DNA of 64,000 bases, from NCBI RefSeq assembly GCF_029504395.1, contig NZ_JAQFIF010000011.1:62001-126000 (forward strand). The letters run 5' to 3'. The position numbers were made by a program, and so were the translations under genes. Origin of the DNA: Arthrobacter sp. ES3-54 (lineage in GTDB: Bacteria; Actinomycetota; Actinomycetes; Actinomycetales; Micrococcaceae). Below the pieces are notes generated by a model that did no database searches, was not told where the DNA came from, and saw only the letters and a program-made list of their open reading frames with translations. Of this stretch, positions 43,101 to 52,600 are shown piece by piece; the stretch's first letter is position 1; every line of letters begins with the position of its first letter.

Positions 43101-43173
43101 TCCTGCCAAACTTCCGGAACAGCAGCGGGGCCACAGCAGCCACCGCAAAGTGCACGGCAAGGACTGTGATCAC
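40168..43173 (-). CDS. mnhA: Na+/H+ antiporter subunits A and B in one protein (MnhAB/MrpA)
   Basis: 1001 residues from the GTG at 43173, which has GGAG 6 bases upstream and begins at the conserved VITVLAVHFAVAAVAPLLF; the frame is open to 43230 but without an RBS. Residues about 1-790 resemble MnhA/NuoL (FWELTTVLSYLLIGYARTRL, KSALVPFHFWLPGAMAAPTP). The C-terminal 200 residues match MnhB (GHNLPGGGFAGGLTAGLALT, DIGVYIVVVGLALDVLRSLG). Such A/B fusions are common in actinobacteria. It is the first gene of the mnh operon and moves Na+ out and H+ in for pH and salt tolerance. Confidence 0.93.
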   Translation of the reverse strand: MITVLAVHFAVAAVAPLLFRKFGRNSFFALAAVPAASFVWLLLQHDAVYTDGAITEVVPWIPGLQLDLAFRMDALAWVMSLLVLGVGALVLVYCARYFENKDDYLGGFGAQLLAFAGAMFGLVTADDLLLMFIFWELTTVLSYLLIGYARTRLSARRSALQALVVTTAGGLAMLVGLIILGATAGTYRIQAILDQAPALVAGPAGGAVNAAVVLILIGAITKSALVPFHFWLPGAMAAPTPVSAYLHAAAMVKAGIYLVARLAPGFAETPPWLPIVLGLGLATMLVGGYRALRQTDIKLILAYGTVSQLGFMTMVVGLGTPEAALAGLAFLLAHGLFKATLFLVVGIIDHQAGTRDIRELSGVYGSARALAIVAAIGAASMAGVPPLAGYVAKESVFEAFIEYTSASGTGPWLLGGVVLGSILTFAYSARFMWGAFAFKPGVEPTDFKPVKPAFLAAPAILSLLTVLYGLWPAPVDGWIQPYAELFVDGSESSPGHLALWHGLTPALGLTAVTFVLGLAMFYGRNAVARLQALVPGWIDSDRAYQNTIGALDDTAVWITGRTQRGSLFFYLSVILTVAFVLPLTALLLANKPLPDGLYFIDPGAPLQLVAGAGIVIGALAAVRANKRFLAVLMVSVTGYGIAMMFALQGAPDLALTQMLVETIILVAFVLAMRSLPPGLRDRTGGKYRVIRVVIGLAFGVTMIFVAIYALGARVATPVSLQFPQLAYEGGGGLNVVNVTLVDIRAWDTFGEISVLALAATGVASLIFVRGRGDRIRTSATVAEGTVGRRTGARGSTRDDAALAMSRRFAAATSDAWLVAGRTLAPERRSIIFEVVTRLIFHSIIVFSLYLLLAGHNLPGGGFAGGLTAGLALTIRYLAGGRFELREATPVGAGTLLGIGLATAAAAGMTPLLLGGQVFQSAIVELWLPVFGDIKFVTSTIFDIGVYIVVVGLALDVLRSLGAEIDEHFEEPAEPSEDEDSGRIPAEATVEADAETTSKGRT

Positions 43174-43450
43174 TGGTATCTCCGCAACGTCAGAAAGTCG
43201 ATTGTCAGCAAGTTGGAGCAGGCGGGTCATTTGTTAGGTTCGGTGCGGACAGTTTACCAAGCGTGTACAAATTCTTTTGGCAGGGACACCGGCCCCTGAA
43301 GACCGGCCCTGAACAACCGGCCCATAACAACCAGCCGAGCACAGTTCGAAGCCATAGCGACCCCGGAGCTAAACACTGCCCGGCAAAACCCCGCCGGAGA
43401 CCCCGCATGCTGCCCCTCCAAGGACACCCTGGGCGGTTACCATTCAGGCT

Positions 43451-44851
43451 ATGAATACTGCCGCCGCCCCAGAGGCCATGCGCCCCTCGGAACTGGAATC
43501 GGGAAGTCCCGTCACGCACAGGGGCCGGATCCTCGCATGGGCCGCGTGGGACTGGGGTTCGGCAGCCTTCAACGCCGTCATGACAACGTTTGTTTTCACC
43601 GTCTACCTGACCTCCAAGTCCTTCGGCGGGGAGGACCAGGCCTCGGCGGTCCTGGGCGCCGCGCTGGCCTTCGCCGGCGTGGCCGTCGCGCTCCTGGCCC
43701 CGGTCACCGGGCAACGCTCGGACACCGGCGGCCGGCGCAAGCTGTGGCTGGGGGTCAACACGGCCGCCGTCGCGCTCCTGACCGGGCTGTGCTTCTTCGT
43801 CTTCCCGCGGCCGGATTTCCTGATCCTTGGTGTCACGCTGATAGCACTGGGCAACGTTTTCTTCGAATTTGCCGGGGTCAACTACAACGCCATGCTCGCC
43901 CAGATCTCCACCCCGCGGAACATCGGCAAGGTCAGCGGATTCGGCTGGGGAATGGGGTATCTCGGCGGCATTGTGGCGCTGCTGATTGTGCTCCAGCTCT
44001 TTGTCCAGCCCAGCTTCGAGTGGTTTGGCGCCTCCACCGCGGACAGCCTGAACATCCGGCTGGTGGCAGTGTTCTCGGCCCTGTGGTTCTTCATCTTTGC
44101 CTTGCCCGTGCTGTTCGCGGTGCCGGAGCTGCCACGCTCCGAGCGGGGCGCGGGCATTGGCTTCCTCGGCTCCTACGGCCTGCTCGTCCGGCGCATCAAG
44201 GCGATCTACCGGACCAGCCCGCACACCATCTACTTCCTCCTCGCGAGCGCCATCTTCCGGGACGGGCTGGCCGCGGTTTTCACCTTTGGCGGGGTGATCG
44301 CGGCCGGCACCTTTGGCTTCGAACTCAAGGACGTTATCTTCTTCGCGATCTTCGGAAATGTCGTGGCCGCCGTCGGCGCCATCCTCGGCGGCTTCCTGGA
44401 TGACAAGATCGGGCCCAAGGCCGTGATTATCGCGTCCCTCGCCGGCCTGCTGGTGGCGGGCACCGCAATCCTGGTCCTCGGCAACGGCAGCTACGAGTTC
44501 TTTGGCATGGCCTGGGCCGGGAGCACCACATTCTGGATTTTCGGCCTGCTGCTGTGCCTCTTCGTGGGACCGGCCCAGTCGTCGTCCCGCGCCTACCTCG
44601 CCCGGCTCGCCCCCAACGGCGAATCCGGCGAGCTCTTCGGCCTCTACGCCACCACCGGCCGGGCCGTGAGCTTCCTCGCCCCCGCCCTTTTCACCGTGTG
44701 CATCACCGTCGCCACCCCCTTCGTGGCAACAGGCGAGGCCCAGCGCTGGGGCATTCTCGGCATCATGGTGGTGCTGCTCGCAGGCCTGCTGGTGCTCCTG
44801 CCGGTCAAAGCCCCGGACCAGACCGAAATCGCGGAGGTCCCGGAGGCCTGA
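43451..44851 (+). CDS. MFS transporter, UMF1/Atg22-like family
   Basis: 466 residues, about 12 helices. The UMF1/Atg22-like start (GRILAWAAWDWGSAAFNAVM with the conserved W-D-x-G) and ANSKKT-free, FFEFAGVNYNAMLAQIS and GFGWGMGYLGGIVALLIV are characteristic. Relatives export amino acids or unknown metabolites. TACCAT (43438-43443) is 7 bases before the ATG, so the mRNA may be leaderless. It diverges from the mnh operon, with 277 bases between the two start codons. Confidence 0.87.
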   Translation: MNTAAAPEAMRPSELESGSPVTHRGRILAWAAWDWGSAAFNAVMTTFVFTVYLTSKSFGGEDQASAVLGAALAFAGVAVALLAPVTGQRSDTGGRRKLWLGVNTAAVALLTGLCFFVFPRPDFLILGVTLIALGNVFFEFAGVNYNAMLAQISTPRNIGKVSGFGWGMGYLGGIVALLIVLQLFVQPSFEWFGASTADSLNIRLVAVFSALWFFIFALPVLFAVPELPRSERGAGIGFLGSYGLLVRRIKAIYRTSPHTIYFLLASAIFRDGLAAVFTFGGVIAAGTFGFELKDVIFFAIFGNVVAAVGAILGGFLDDKIGPKAVIIASLAGLLVAGTAILVLGNGSYEFFGMAWAGSTTFWIFGLLLCLFVGPAQSSSRAYLARLAPNGESGELFGLYATTGRAVSFLAPALFTVCITVATPFVATGEAQRWGILGIMVVLLAGLLVLLPVKAPDQTEIAEVPEA

Positions 44852-44890
44852 GGGCGGCCGAAAATCCGGTTCGCGCACTAGGCTGATGAT

Positions 44891-45373
44891 ATGAACGTGG
44901 ATGAGACGGACCTCCCCGGCCTCGGCCGGCGCAAGGACTTCATGACTGCCTCCGGACGCCGGATCGGCGTGGTGGAATACCGGGAGGGCCAGACGGAACT
45001 CATCGTCTCCACCTGGGACGATCCCGACACATGCCAGGCCTCCGTGCCGCTGACCGCGGACGAGGCCGCCACCCTGGGCAACCTTCTGGGCGGCCAGCGT
45101 CTTGCCATGAAACTCTCCGAAGAGCACCGGGAAATCCCCGGGATCGTCACGCGCCAGTTTTCGATCAGCGCCGAGTCCCCCTTCCAGAACCAGCCGATGG
45201 GCAAGGCGTGCATCCGGACCCGCAGCGGGGTCTCGATTGTGGCCATCATGCGCGAAGGCGAGGTCCTGCCCTCCCCGGGGCCCGACGTCGTCCTTCACCC
45301 TGGTGACCTCCTCGTTGCGGTGGGAATACAAGAAGGCCTGGACACGGCGGCCAGCATCCTGCGCAACGGATAA
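44891..45373 (+). CDS. TrkA-C domain regulatory subunit, KhtT-like
   Basis: 160 residues. The C-terminal part (about 80-158) is a TrkA-C (RCK-C) domain: GKACIRTRSGVSIVAIMREG and HPGDLLVAVGIQEGLDTAAS. The N-terminal half is the KhtT-type N-domain. It likely senses a nucleotide or ion and gates the antiporter encoded directly downstream. TAGGCT (44879-44884) sits 6 bases before the ATG, so the mRNA is probably leaderless. It is 5 bases from the next gene. Confidence 0.9.
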   Translation: MNVDETDLPGLGRRKDFMTASGRRIGVVEYREGQTELIVSTWDDPDTCQASVPLTADEAATLGNLLGGQRLAMKLSEEHREIPGIVTRQFSISAESPFQNQPMGKACIRTRSGVSIVAIMREGEVLPSPGPDVVLHPGDLLVAVGIQEGLDTAASILRNG

Positions 45374-45378
45374 GCGGC

Positions 45379-46575
45379 ATGGATCCGCTCGCCCTGACCC
45401 TGATCGAGCTGGGGGCCGTCGTCTTCTGTCTCGGCCTGCTGGCCAGACTGGCCGGGCGGATCGGCATGTCGCCCATCCCGCTCTATCTGGTGGGCGGGCT
45501 GTTCTTCGGGGCCGGCGGCCTCGTCAAACTCGAAGGCATGCACGAGTTCGCCCATCTTTCCGCCGAGATCGGCGTGATCCTGCTTCTGCTTATGCTTGGA
45601 CTGGAATATACGGCAGCCGAGCTCGTGACCGGGCTACGGAGGTCTTGGCAAGCCGGCATCCTGGACCTGCTGCTCAATTTCCTGCCCGGCGCGATGCTCG
45701 CAGTGATGCTGGGATGGGGCGGCGTGGGGGCCATGGTGATGGGCGGCGTCACCTACATTTCATCCTCCGGGATCGCGGCCAAGGTGATTACCGATCTCGG
45801 CCGGATCGGCAACCGGGAAACCCCGGTGGTCCTTTCCATCCTGGTCTTCGAGGACCTGGCCATGGCCATATACCTGCCGGTCCTGACCGCCACGCTGGCC
45901 GGCGTCAGCTTGCTGATGGGCCTGCAGACCGTGGGCATCTCCCTGGCCGTCGTCACCCTGGTCCTGGTGGTGGCCCTGCGGCACGGCCACCACGTGTCCA
46001 AGGCGGTGCACAGCGAGAACTCCGAGGTCTTCCTGCTCAACCTGCTGGGCGCGGCACTCCTCGTGGCGGGGCTCGCCGCCGCCATGCAGGTTTCCGCGGC
46101 CGTCGGAGCGTTCATGCTCGGCATCGCCATTTCCGGCGCCACGGCCCACAGCGCCACCCGCGTCCTGGAACCGCTCCGTGATCTTTTCGCAGCGATCTTC
46201 TTCGTTGTTTTTGGCCTCAACACCGATCCCCGATCCATCCCTCCGGTCCTCGGCTGGGCCCTATTGCTGGCCGTAGTGACGGCAGCCACCAAGATGATCA
46301 CCGGGTTCTGGGCGGCCAAACGGGCCGGAATTGGCGTTCCCGGCCGGTACCGTGCGGGCGCCGCCCTGATCGCGAGAGGCGAGTTCTCGATTGTCATCGC
46401 CGGACTGGCCGTCGCCTCCGGCGTGGTGCCCACGGATCTGGCGGCCCTCGCCACCGCCTATGTCCTGATCATGGCAATCGTGGGGCCGCTGGCGGCCCGC
46501 TTCGTGGAGCCACTCGTCCGGGCCCTGCGCCGTCCCGTGCGGGGTCCCGCTTTCCGGACCTCCGGCCCGGCGTAA
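45379..46575 (+). CDS. Cation/proton antiporter, CPA2 family (KhtU/KefB-like)
   Basis: 398 residues, 12-13 helices. The CPA2 pattern is visible: PLYLVGGLFFGAGGLVKLEG, IGVILLLLMLGLEYTAAELV (helix 3) and GMFMLGI-type helix VSAAVGAFMLGIAISGAT. It probably exchanges K+ (or Na+) for H+. The upstream TrkA-C protein, 5 bases away, is the expected regulatory subunit, as in B. subtilis KhtTU. No RCK domain follows the helices, which fits a separate regulator. Confidence 0.91.
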   Translation: MDPLALTLIELGAVVFCLGLLARLAGRIGMSPIPLYLVGGLFFGAGGLVKLEGMHEFAHLSAEIGVILLLLMLGLEYTAAELVTGLRRSWQAGILDLLLNFLPGAMLAVMLGWGGVGAMVMGGVTYISSSGIAAKVITDLGRIGNRETPVVLSILVFEDLAMAIYLPVLTATLAGVSLLMGLQTVGISLAVVTLVLVVALRHGHHVSKAVHSENSEVFLLNLLGAALLVAGLAAAMQVSAAVGAFMLGIAISGATAHSATRVLEPLRDLFAAIFFVVFGLNTDPRSIPPVLGWALLLAVVTAATKMITGFWAAKRAGIGVPGRYRAGAALIARGEFSIVIAGLAVASGVVPTDLAALATAYVLIMAIVGPLAARFVEPLVRALRRPVRGPAFRTSGPA

Positions 46576-46641
46576 GCCTGCCGCCGGTACGAGCCGCGGC
46601 ACTGGATGCCTGTGCTACGAGCCGCGGTGCTAAGTGTCTGC

Positions 46642-47217
46642 CTAGATGTCGGTGAGGTGGAAATTCAGGTGGCTGCGGCTGGCAGTGGGGCCGCGCTGGC
46701 CCTGGTAGCGGTTGCCGTATTCCCCCGAACCGTAGGGGTGCTCCGCGGCGGAGGACAGCCGGAAGAAACACAGCTGGCCGATCTTCATCCCGGGCCACAG
46801 CTTGATGGGCAGCGTGGCCATGTTGGACAGTTCCAGCGTTACGTGGCCGGAGAATCCGGGATCGATAAAGCCTGCCGTCGAGTGCGTCAGCAAGCCGAGC
46901 CGGCCAAGTGAGGACTTGCCCTCGAGGCGGGCCGCGATGTCATCCGGTAGCGTCACGGTCTCGTAGGTGGAGCCAAGAACGAACTCCCCCGGGTGCAGGA
47001 TAAACGGCTCGCCGGACTCCACTTCCACCAGGCGGGTCAGCTCGGGCTGCTCCTCGGCCGGGTCAATGTGGGCGTATTTGTGGTTGTCGAACAGCCGGAA
47101 GAACCTGTCGATCCTGACGTCCACGGAGGACGGCTGGACCATGGCGGGGTCGAACGGTTCGAGGATAATACGCTCGGAGTCAATTTCGGTTCGAATGTCG
47201 CGGTCAGAGATCAGCAC
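46642..47217 (-). CDS. dcd: dCTP deaminase
   Basis: 191 residues from the GTG at 47217, exactly the usual length of the enzyme. The active-site pattern EGKSSLGRLGLLTHSTAGFI and DPGFSGHVTLELSN is present, and the C-terminus ends in GNRYQGQRGPTASRSHLNF. It converts dCTP to dUTP (in some actinobacteria directly to dUMP). The frame is open upstream, but the GTG gives the conserved start VLISDRDIRTEID. TATTTT (47230-47225) is 7 bases upstream, suggesting a leaderless mRNA. Confidence 0.95.
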   Translation of the reverse strand: MLISDRDIRTEIDSERIILEPFDPAMVQPSSVDVRIDRFFRLFDNHKYAHIDPAEEQPELTRLVEVESGEPFILHPGEFVLGSTYETVTLPDDIAARLEGKSSLGRLGLLTHSTAGFIDPGFSGHVTLELSNMATLPIKLWPGMKIGQLCFFRLSSAAEHPYGSGEYGNRYQGQRGPTASRSHLNFHLTDI

Positions 47218-47374
47218 ACGTTCAAAAATACCGCACGGCGCCCTGCCGGGCTGCATGAACGGGCGCAGCCGCCCAGTGTGACTTCACTCCTACCGCGACA
47301 CGTCGGAAAAGATGGCGGCTCTCCGCTCCGGCTGTGCGCCACTACGACGGGCAGGGTCTGAAAACGTGCCGGAA

Positions 47375-48826
47375 TCATGTACTTTCCAAACTCACAACCT
47401 TGCTCCGGCGAACGTGGGCGGGACGGAAGGATCCGTCGTCGTCGTGCTTCTGGACAGACGGAACGCTTTCGGGATGTGTGGCGCCGTAGCCGGCAATGTA
47501 TGCGGTGTTGGCGTCAGGGCCCCGGCGGGGGATCCGGTTTTGAACGACGCCCAAGATATGTGCGTCGACAAAGTTGAGCTGGTCGATCGCCTTGGCCAAA
47601 CTGTGTTGGCTCACCCTTTTCGTTCCTACTACCAGGAGCACGCTGTCAGTGCTTCTGGTCAGCACACTGGCGTCGGTGACAGGGAGGATCGGCGGAGAGT
47701 CGATGATGATCAGGTCGAATTTCGTCTGCAGTTCATCCAGAAGACGGCTCATGGCTACTGAACCGAGCAGCTCACTGGGATTGGGCGGCAAAGGTCCCGA
47801 GGCCAGAAGTGCCAAGCCGTCGTCGGACCAGTATTGAATGCTGTCCTCGAGGCTGGTTGATCCGACGAGGACAGTGGTGAGGCCGATTCCCCCCTCGATA
47901 CCTGTCGCCGCGGCCACTGACGGGAGGCGAAGGTCCGCGTCCACCAGGATGACCTTTTGACCTCCCTTGGCGACAGTTACGGCAAGGTTGAGCGCAACGG
48001 TGCTCTTTCCCTCGCCCGCGGACGCCGACGTCACAACAATCGAGCGCATCGGCCGGTTCACACCTGCGAACTGCAGGTTGGTGCGGAGCTTGCGGAACGC
48101 CTCCGCGCCCGTTCCGTCCAGGACGGAGGGAGCCGCGCCGGGCAGACGCCCGGCAGCCTGCTCAGTGATTCCTGCCAAGAGCGGTAGATTGGTCGTCTTG
48201 CGCAGATCCGTTTCAGTCCTGATGTTGCGATCCAGGACATGTTGCAGCACCGCCGCCGCGATTCCGGCTGCAAGCCCATATAGCAGGCCCAAACCAAGAT
48301 CCAGCTTCACGTTGGGATTCGACGGCTCGGTCGGCGTGGTGGCATGATCCACGGGGCTGAGCCGGACCGGGGTCGGCGTCCCGTTCGTCGGCCGCTCGAG
48401 GTCAGCGACAGTCGTGATAAGGCTGGCGGCCACTGCGTTGGCGATCTCGGCGCTCCGCTGGGCGGACCTGTCTCTGGCCTCGATGTCGATGATTACCGTG
48501 TTGCGCGCGGTTGATGCCTTGATCTTGGCGGCCAGGGCTTCCGGGGTCATTCCGAGATTGAGCTTGTCGATGACCGGCTGGAGAACGGTTGGTTTCGAAG
48601 TGACGTCGACATACGATTGGACGCGCGCCAGGGCGAAGACGCTGCCCTGCTGCAGTTCCGCGGACGTTTCCGAGTTCTGCGTAGAGACGAAAAGGCTGGT
48701 CGTAGCCGTGTAGGAAGTGGGCGTAAGCAGGGAGGCCACGCCCGCGAGTATCGTTCCCAGCAGCGCCAGGACAGTGATCAGGCGCCAGCTTCGGCGCAGT
48801 ATAAGCAATTGTTCACGGACGTCCAT
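47375..48826 (-). CDS. Wzz-type chain-length regulator fused to a BY-kinase (Wzc/CapAB-like)
   Basis: 483 residues from the ATG at 48826 (AAAGGA 5-8 bases upstream). Residues 1-210 are a Wzz domain with helices at about 13-35 and 180-205. The kinase domain follows: Walker A VVTSASAGEGKSTVALNLA (about 263-280), Walker A' KVILVDADLRLPSV and Walker B FDLIIIDSPPIL. It should control polysaccharide length and export. The C-terminal tail has only two tyrosines (NTAYIAGYGATHPE) instead of a Tyr cluster, so autophosphorylation may be weak. It borders the polysaccharide locus. Confidence 0.91.
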   Translation of the reverse strand: MDVREQLLILRRSWRLITVLALLGTILAGVASLLTPTSYTATTSLFVSTQNSETSAELQQGSVFALARVQSYVDVTSKPTVLQPVIDKLNLGMTPEALAAKIKASTARNTVIIDIEARDRSAQRSAEIANAVAASLITTVADLERPTNGTPTPVRLSPVDHATTPTEPSNPNVKLDLGLGLLYGLAAGIAAAVLQHVLDRNIRTETDLRKTTNLPLLAGITEQAAGRLPGAAPSVLDGTGAEAFRKLRTNLQFAGVNRPMRSIVVTSASAGEGKSTVALNLAVTVAKGGQKVILVDADLRLPSVAAATGIEGGIGLTTVLVGSTSLEDSIQYWSDDGLALLASGPLPPNPSELLGSVAMSRLLDELQTKFDLIIIDSPPILPVTDASVLTRSTDSVLLVVGTKRVSQHSLAKAIDQLNFVDAHILGVVQNRIPRRGPDANTAYIAGYGATHPESVPSVQKHDDDGSFRPAHVRRSKVVSLEST

Positions 48827-48880
48827 TGCGTGTCCTTTCACGGGCGATGATCGCTGCAGCCCAGACGAATCGGCGCGGTT

Positions 48881-49606
48881 TCATGCTGCCAGCCAGGTGT
48901 AGCATCCATCCGACATAACGCGGGCGGCCTTGGCGGGGATGGTGACCGCGGACGCACCGTTCGATTCCGCGATGGTGCCGCCTGCTGCGTCGTAGACTAC
49001 CAACGTGCAGTTCGGGGACGGATTCCAAGCCTCGTACCTGCCTGCCGAGATTGAACCGCCGCCCTCCTTAGGCGCTGCGGCACCAATAGTGAAGTCACCA
49101 TCGGTGAACCCGCGGCCGGCGGCATCGAGCTCGGGCTGGAGTCCGGGACAGAGATCAGCAATCGCGTCGGCCACGTCGGTATCCAGCTTCTCGATCAACT
49201 GGGACACCACGGCCAACTTGTCCGTTGCTTTCACAGTCTCAAGTTGGGCACAGCGCTCCTGTCCGACTTGAAGGACAGCATTCGGGTCTGTGCCCTGGGG
49301 GACCCGTGAAGAGAGGTACTTCTGCTCAGGGGGCGCAAAAGTGGGCTTAGGTGCGGTCTGCACAGTGCTGGACGGCGCGGAACGATCAGCGGGGGCCGCT
49401 GTCCCAGCCACTTTGGCGGCTGGAAGCGGCGAGGAAGTCCCCGTCGGATCAGCAGCCGGATGTTCAGCGCTCGGGGTGGACAGAGACGGGGCACTGGGGG
49501 CCGCCGAGGTGGAGTTGGGACTTCCCGGTGAGGTGCAACCGGCGGCTGCGAGAACCGCAGCCGCCAGGAGCACCATTCCCAGGGATTTCGAGAGACCGTT
49601 ATACAT
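48881..49606 (-). CDS. Predicted secreted lipoprotein, function unknown
   Basis: 241 residues. The N-terminus is a lipoprotein signal, GMVLLAAAVLAAAGCTS, with the lipid-attached Cys at about residue 24. A long Ser/Pro/Ala-rich linker (about 25-85) would span the cell wall. The folded part (about 90-241) has two cysteines (ERCAQLETV and CPGLQPELD; also DGCYTW) and no recognized family. It lies between the Wzz/BY-kinase and the 1025-residue secreted protein, on the same strand, so a role in surface-polymer export or anchoring is an inference. Confidence 0.75.
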   Translation of the reverse strand: MYNGLSKSLGMVLLAAAVLAAAGCTSPGSPNSTSAAPSAPSLSTPSAEHPAADPTGTSSPLPAAKVAGTAAPADRSAPSSTVQTAPKPTFAPPEQKYLSSRVPQGTDPNAVLQVGQERCAQLETVKATDKLAVVSQLIEKLDTDVADAIADLCPGLQPELDAAGRGFTDGDFTIGAAAPKEGGGSISAGRYEAWNPSPNCTLVVYDAAGGTIAESNGASAVTIPAKAARVMSDGCYTWLAA

Positions 49607-49636
49607 GGGATGTTTTCTTTCGAGAGCTGTTCTGAT

Positions 49637-52600
49637 CTAGGCGTTCGGCTCGAAGTTCAGGACCAGAACCGGACGTTTGGCAACAGCAGCTTCCCGCGAG
49701 AAGAACCACATGTTGTCGGTTCCTGAACTCTGCATCGAGAAGTTGATGTCACCTGCGAGCGCTGCCGAGACGGCGGTCGCGTCGAGTGGGATTGAGTACG
49801 ACGCGTTGGGTGCCGTCGGGCCGGCGAGGGTGCCCAGCAGGGCGCCGTTGGTTTGCGGACGGTTGTTGTAGGTCGTCGTTGCCTCGGACCAGTCACCGGC
49901 CATCGCCACGGTCTGCTGGGGATCGTTGGACCCGGCGAAGGAATCCGCAGTGGTTGAGAACCTCAAGGTTGCCGACACGAGGTGCTGGCCCGCAGGAACC
50001 TGCGCGGAAGCGTTGAATCTCATGTAGGTGATGTAGGCCGACGTGCCCCTGGTGGCCAGGGTCGTGAAGGCCCCTGTTGCGGTATTCGGCGCCCCCGCGT
50101 TCACATAGGTGTCGGCGGTCGGAGTCAGCGTGAGCGAGACGGGCTGCGGTAACGGAACCACCGTTGCGGAGGCTTCGTTGGACGGGCCGCTGATGTTGGC
50201 GGCCTCATCGGCGGCGAGAACCTGATAGTACGAGGTTCCCGCCGGACGGCCCGCGTCAACCCAGTTGAGCGTGCTCCCGTTCACCGTGGCGACGAGGGTG
50301 CTTGCTGACGGGGTGAACCCGCTGGTATCGGAGCGGTGGACCTGGTAACCGGTGACCCCTACGTTGTCAGTGGACGCATCCCAAGAAACCGTCACATCAC
50401 TTGCGTTGACCGCGGCCGCAACTCCTGTCACGGCCGCGGGAGCCTGTGTGTCGGGGACCGGCTGTCCGATTCCCTTGCCGATGTTGAAGTGGTCGGTGAC
50501 CTGCGCTGCCGAAAGTACCGTGGGGTACACGGCGAACTCGTCGATGGAGCCGGCGAAGTAGTTGCTCGACGGCCGCAACGGCCAGGAGTTCAACTGGTCT
50601 CCGCCAATCCTCCACGATCCCCAGTAGGTCTGCGCCGCCGTCTGGTTCGGTAGAGCGCCGATCTGGGTTCCGTCAACGTAGAGACGCATGCCGTCACTGC
50701 CCTGTGTCGCCACCGCATGGTGCCAGGCATTGTCGTTGTAGGGAAGCACCGTGCTGACGGTCCTTGTGCCGTTGACATAAACACCGAAGATCAGCGTGCC
50801 CGCGTTCGTCATGTAGAGGTTGCGGTCATAGTTTCCGCTGAGCCCGGGATTTGTCCCGTGCCGGTTCGGTTGGCCATTGCCGAAGCCGAAGATTTTCCCG
50901 CCCCGGGTCGTGTTCGTCTTGAACCAGGCTTCTGCAGTGTAGACGGTTGGAGCATTGCCGCGATTCTGGCCGTAGGCGTAGGCGCTAGTGCCGTTGAAGG
51001 TCGTCGACCGGCTGGAATCGTTGTTGATGGTTCCGGTGTCGCCGGCAAATGCCGGGCCGCCGTAGCTCAGTTCCAGGTTGTTGCCCGGAGAGCTGTCTGC
51101 GCCGACCGTCGGACCGCTGCCGTCAAGCCGCCAGTACGTGGTCGCACCGGCGCCGAGGACAGCTGCCGGGTAGGAGGCAGTGCTCCTGGCTGTGGTGACG
51201 GCAACCGACGCCGAGAGCGGGCCGGTATTGGTGCCGTCAGTCGCCCGGACGCGGTAGCTGTACTGCGTCCCGGGTACGGCTGTCTTGTCCGTGAAGGACA
51301 CCTGGCCGGTCGACCACCACAGCGAGCTGGCGTTCACGGTTCCCAGAGGAGTCGCCGAGCCATTCCGGTAGACGCTGTAGGTCAGAGCCGAGTCGTCGGC
51401 ATCGAGGCTGGCACGCCACCGGATCTGGTTTTCACCGGTTTTGATGCTTTCCGTGCTGACGTTGCTGGGCGCCGAAGGGGCCACGGTTCCCGGACCGGGG
51501 CCGAACCTGGTCAGTCCCTGCTGGGCCCTGCCGTTGGTCGTGGTGAACTCGCCAGCCACCCACAGCATGTCGCCCGAGCCCTTGTTCGTGTGGACTATGG
51601 CCCGGGGGCCGATGCCCTCGCCGATGCCGTCGTTGGTGTCAGGGCTCCACCCCAGCTGGGGTGCAGGGGTGTCGACGCTCTGCGCGGTCAAGTGCTGCCG
51701 AACGCCGTCTGCCAGTTCGTTCATGGTCGAGCAATCGTGTTCGTGGCTTGCGGCATACAAAACACCGCCATAGACATCCACCGCCTGGGTGGCCCCGAGG
51801 CAGGTGTCCCTCCAGACCTGATCGAACGTGTCGAGGCTAAATCGGGCCCTGCCGTCGAAGACGCCGCCGCCCGTGCCCTCGTTGCCGATGTAGAAGCTCT
51901 GGCCGTCGTCAACAATTGACTTTGTAAACGAAGTGCGGGAAATGAAGGAGCTGCCGTAGGCTCTTACGTTCGCACCGGTAGTCGCATCGACCACCGCAAG
52001 CGACTGGGATGCAACGCCGTTGACGTTTGCGAAATCGCCGCCGAGGATGGCGACGTTCCTGCCGGCGGGAATGTCCAGCGCACGGGCTGAAGCATCCACC
52101 GCGGGTGCCCAGGGAAGAAGTGCGCCGTTTCGGTCCATCGCCGCATAGCGGGTGCGGGCCTCGGATCCCACGGATTGAAAGTCTCCACCGAAATAGACCG
52201 CTGAATTGGTTGCAGCGATTGTTCGCACCGTTGCCGAGACGACTGCCGGCCGGAACGTCGTGTCCACCGTGCACTCCGGAAGCCGGACGGCGGCGATGCG
52301 CGTGGTGTTGACGCCGTTGATGGCCCCGAACAGGCCGCCCACGTAGAGCCGGCTGCCGTCCGGTGTTACGGCCAAGGCACGAACAGTTGTTCCCGTGCCG
52401 CCCGTTACGGACAAGGCGCAGGAAGTCGGGTTGCCCGTGTAGGCGTCGAAAGCCGCAAAGTTCACTGCATTTCTTGACTGAGTGCTTCCAGCGGCAGTGC
52501 CGGGAGGCCTGATCTGGGTAAAGGTGCCGCCGGCGTAGACAACACCGTTTGCCTGGGCCATGGTCCAGGCAACGCCGTTTGTCTGCCAGGTGGGGAGATC

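Noticed and set aside
43205..45331. 708-codon minus-strand frame opposite the Atg22-like and KhtT-like genes
   Set aside because: Fully explained as antisense of two clear plus-strand genes; His/Gln/Asp/Gly-rich shadow composition.
46588..46627. Direct repeat TACGAGCCGCGG (46588 and 46616) between antiporter and dcd
   Set aside because: Only 12 bases, two copies, in a short convergent gap; no function can be argued.
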